Shown here: in pieces, positions 63,422 through 64,000 of the stretch
Layout: each line of letters opens with the position of its first letter
How positions within the stretch are numbered: position 1 is the first letter of the stretch
Assembly: GCA_946965045.2 (NCBI GenBank)
Contig: OX337240.1
Span: 310,001 to 374,000, forward strand
DNA from: Epithemia pelagica
Taxonomy: Eukaryota; Bacillariophyta; Bacillariophyceae; Surirellales; Surirellaceae
Length of the DNA stretch: 64,000 bases
Reading direction: 5' to 3'
The notes under the pieces: model-generated
Told to the model about the DNA's origin: nothing
The model's input: only the letters and a program-made list of their open reading frames with translations
Database searches by the model: none
Program-made: the position numbers and the translations under genes

Positions 63422-64000
63422 TCATTCTTGGATCCCAGCGGCTTCCGCAAATTCCACTTCCACCAATGAGAACCGTCCCAGGCTCGTCTGATTCAGCAGT
63501 TGCCGAGCGTTGACAGAAGCTGGAAGTTCGACATAGAGCTCCAACAGGTTGTTGTTGTTGTTGTGGGTGTCATTGTCTTTGGTACTACTTCTACTACCTG
63601 TTTTTGCTTCCAAGCCCTCCACAATGCGAACAAGACCCGACTGGATTCCCAATGCCTCTCCCATGGCAGTCAAAATCTCCCATTCCATGGCGAGATTGAT
63701 TTCTTCTTGTTCCACTTCGTGTTGCAACCGAATCCATAGTCCTTGAGGACGAGGGAAAATGAGGCCGGTCTGTTCCAGTTGGTCGACATGGGTGCCTACA
63801 GGGAGCTGTTGACAAATGCTTCGATCTTCCAGAGAGGATGGAAATCCAATCCTGGACGTTGTATCGGTTCCGTAGGGTTGTCCGTCTTTGAAAAACGTGA
63901 CGATACCTTGGAGAAGATTGTCCAAGACATGACCCAGCCAATATCCTTGTGGATTGCTCGCATGAAGCATTTGTTCTTGTCGTGAAATCAAGTAATGGGG
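63422..64000 (-). CDS. Alpha/beta hydrolase C-terminal part (partial, runs off window)
   Basis: 193 codons, continuing beyond 64000. It begins PHYLISRQEQMLHA, matching the catalytic-His segment VPHYLFSRRE of the hydrolase at 55195-57079. Next is GYWLGHVLDNLLQGIVTFFK, then YGTDTTSR, EDRSICQQLPVGTHVDQLEQ and LIFPRPQGLWIRL, with a poly-Asn stretch near the end. This copy is open throughout and so defines the correct frame for the broken paralogue. The C-terminal extension after the hydrolase fold is of unknown function. Confidence 0.7.
   Translation of the reverse strand, partial: PHYLISRQEQMLHASNPQGYWLGHVLDNLLQGIVTFFKDGQPYGTDTTSRIGFPSSLEDRSICQQLPVGTHVDQLEQTGLIFPRPQGLWIRLQHEVEQEEINLAMEWEILTAMGEALGIQSGLVRIVEGLEAKTGSRSSTKDNDTHNNNNNLLELYVELPASVNARQLLNQTSLGRFSLVEVEFAEAAGIQE

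Overview
This window looks like nuclear DNA from a diatom or close stramenopile relative. The reasons are short GT-AG introns of about 80-130 bp, DUF6824 and DUF6604-type proteins, large PTS-repeat surface proteins, and pervasive microsatellites. I cannot name the species. The region is shaped by local duplication: almost every gene family occurs two to four times, and many copies carry a visible break.

Layout. 1-13005: a tandem segmental duplication of [sulfotransferase 3' end - MFS transporter (minus) - DnaJ]. The downstream unit is intact. The upstream unit has an MFS gene frameshifted at its 3' end and a DnaJ gene cut after about 20 codons. 14487-17449: a possible small secreted basic peptide and a cytochrome P450. 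18831-29655 (all minus): three copies of a membrane protein with a conserved N-terminal/transmembrane module. One carries an L-type-lectin-like ectodomain, one a Cys-rich plus vWA-like ectodomain, and one is a truncated remnant. 30893-31836: a DUF6824 gene. 32022-33436: two DNA-transposon-like (MITE) elements. 33938-37557: a multi-exon DUF6604-like gene. 38399-50888: four paralogous intronless P450 genes (+,+,-,+). Each has a pair of CAACACTAA boxes 120-123 bp apart just upstream. A second copy of the first MITE lies inside this cluster. 51397-54376: three tandem ISG12/IFI6-IFI27-like small membrane proteins with CxxC knuckles. 55195-57079: a secreted alpha/beta hydrolase with two apparent frameshifts, with a partial paralogue at 63422-64000. 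57445-63245: two divergent seven-transmembrane receptor genes flanking a tiny two-repeat acidic protein gene. The second receptor has an in-frame stop.

How the genes relate. No single pathway is evident. The P450 cluster looks like a recently amplified, co-regulated set. The repeat-rich membrane proteins look like a surface family that swaps its outer domain. The ISG12-like trio and the receptor pair are further local expansions. Several genes contain single-base frame breaks or single nonsense codons. From one sequence I cannot tell real pseudogenisation from indel errors in the assembly.

Limits. Splice sites, start codons and domain names were assigned by eye. No database search or alignment program was used.
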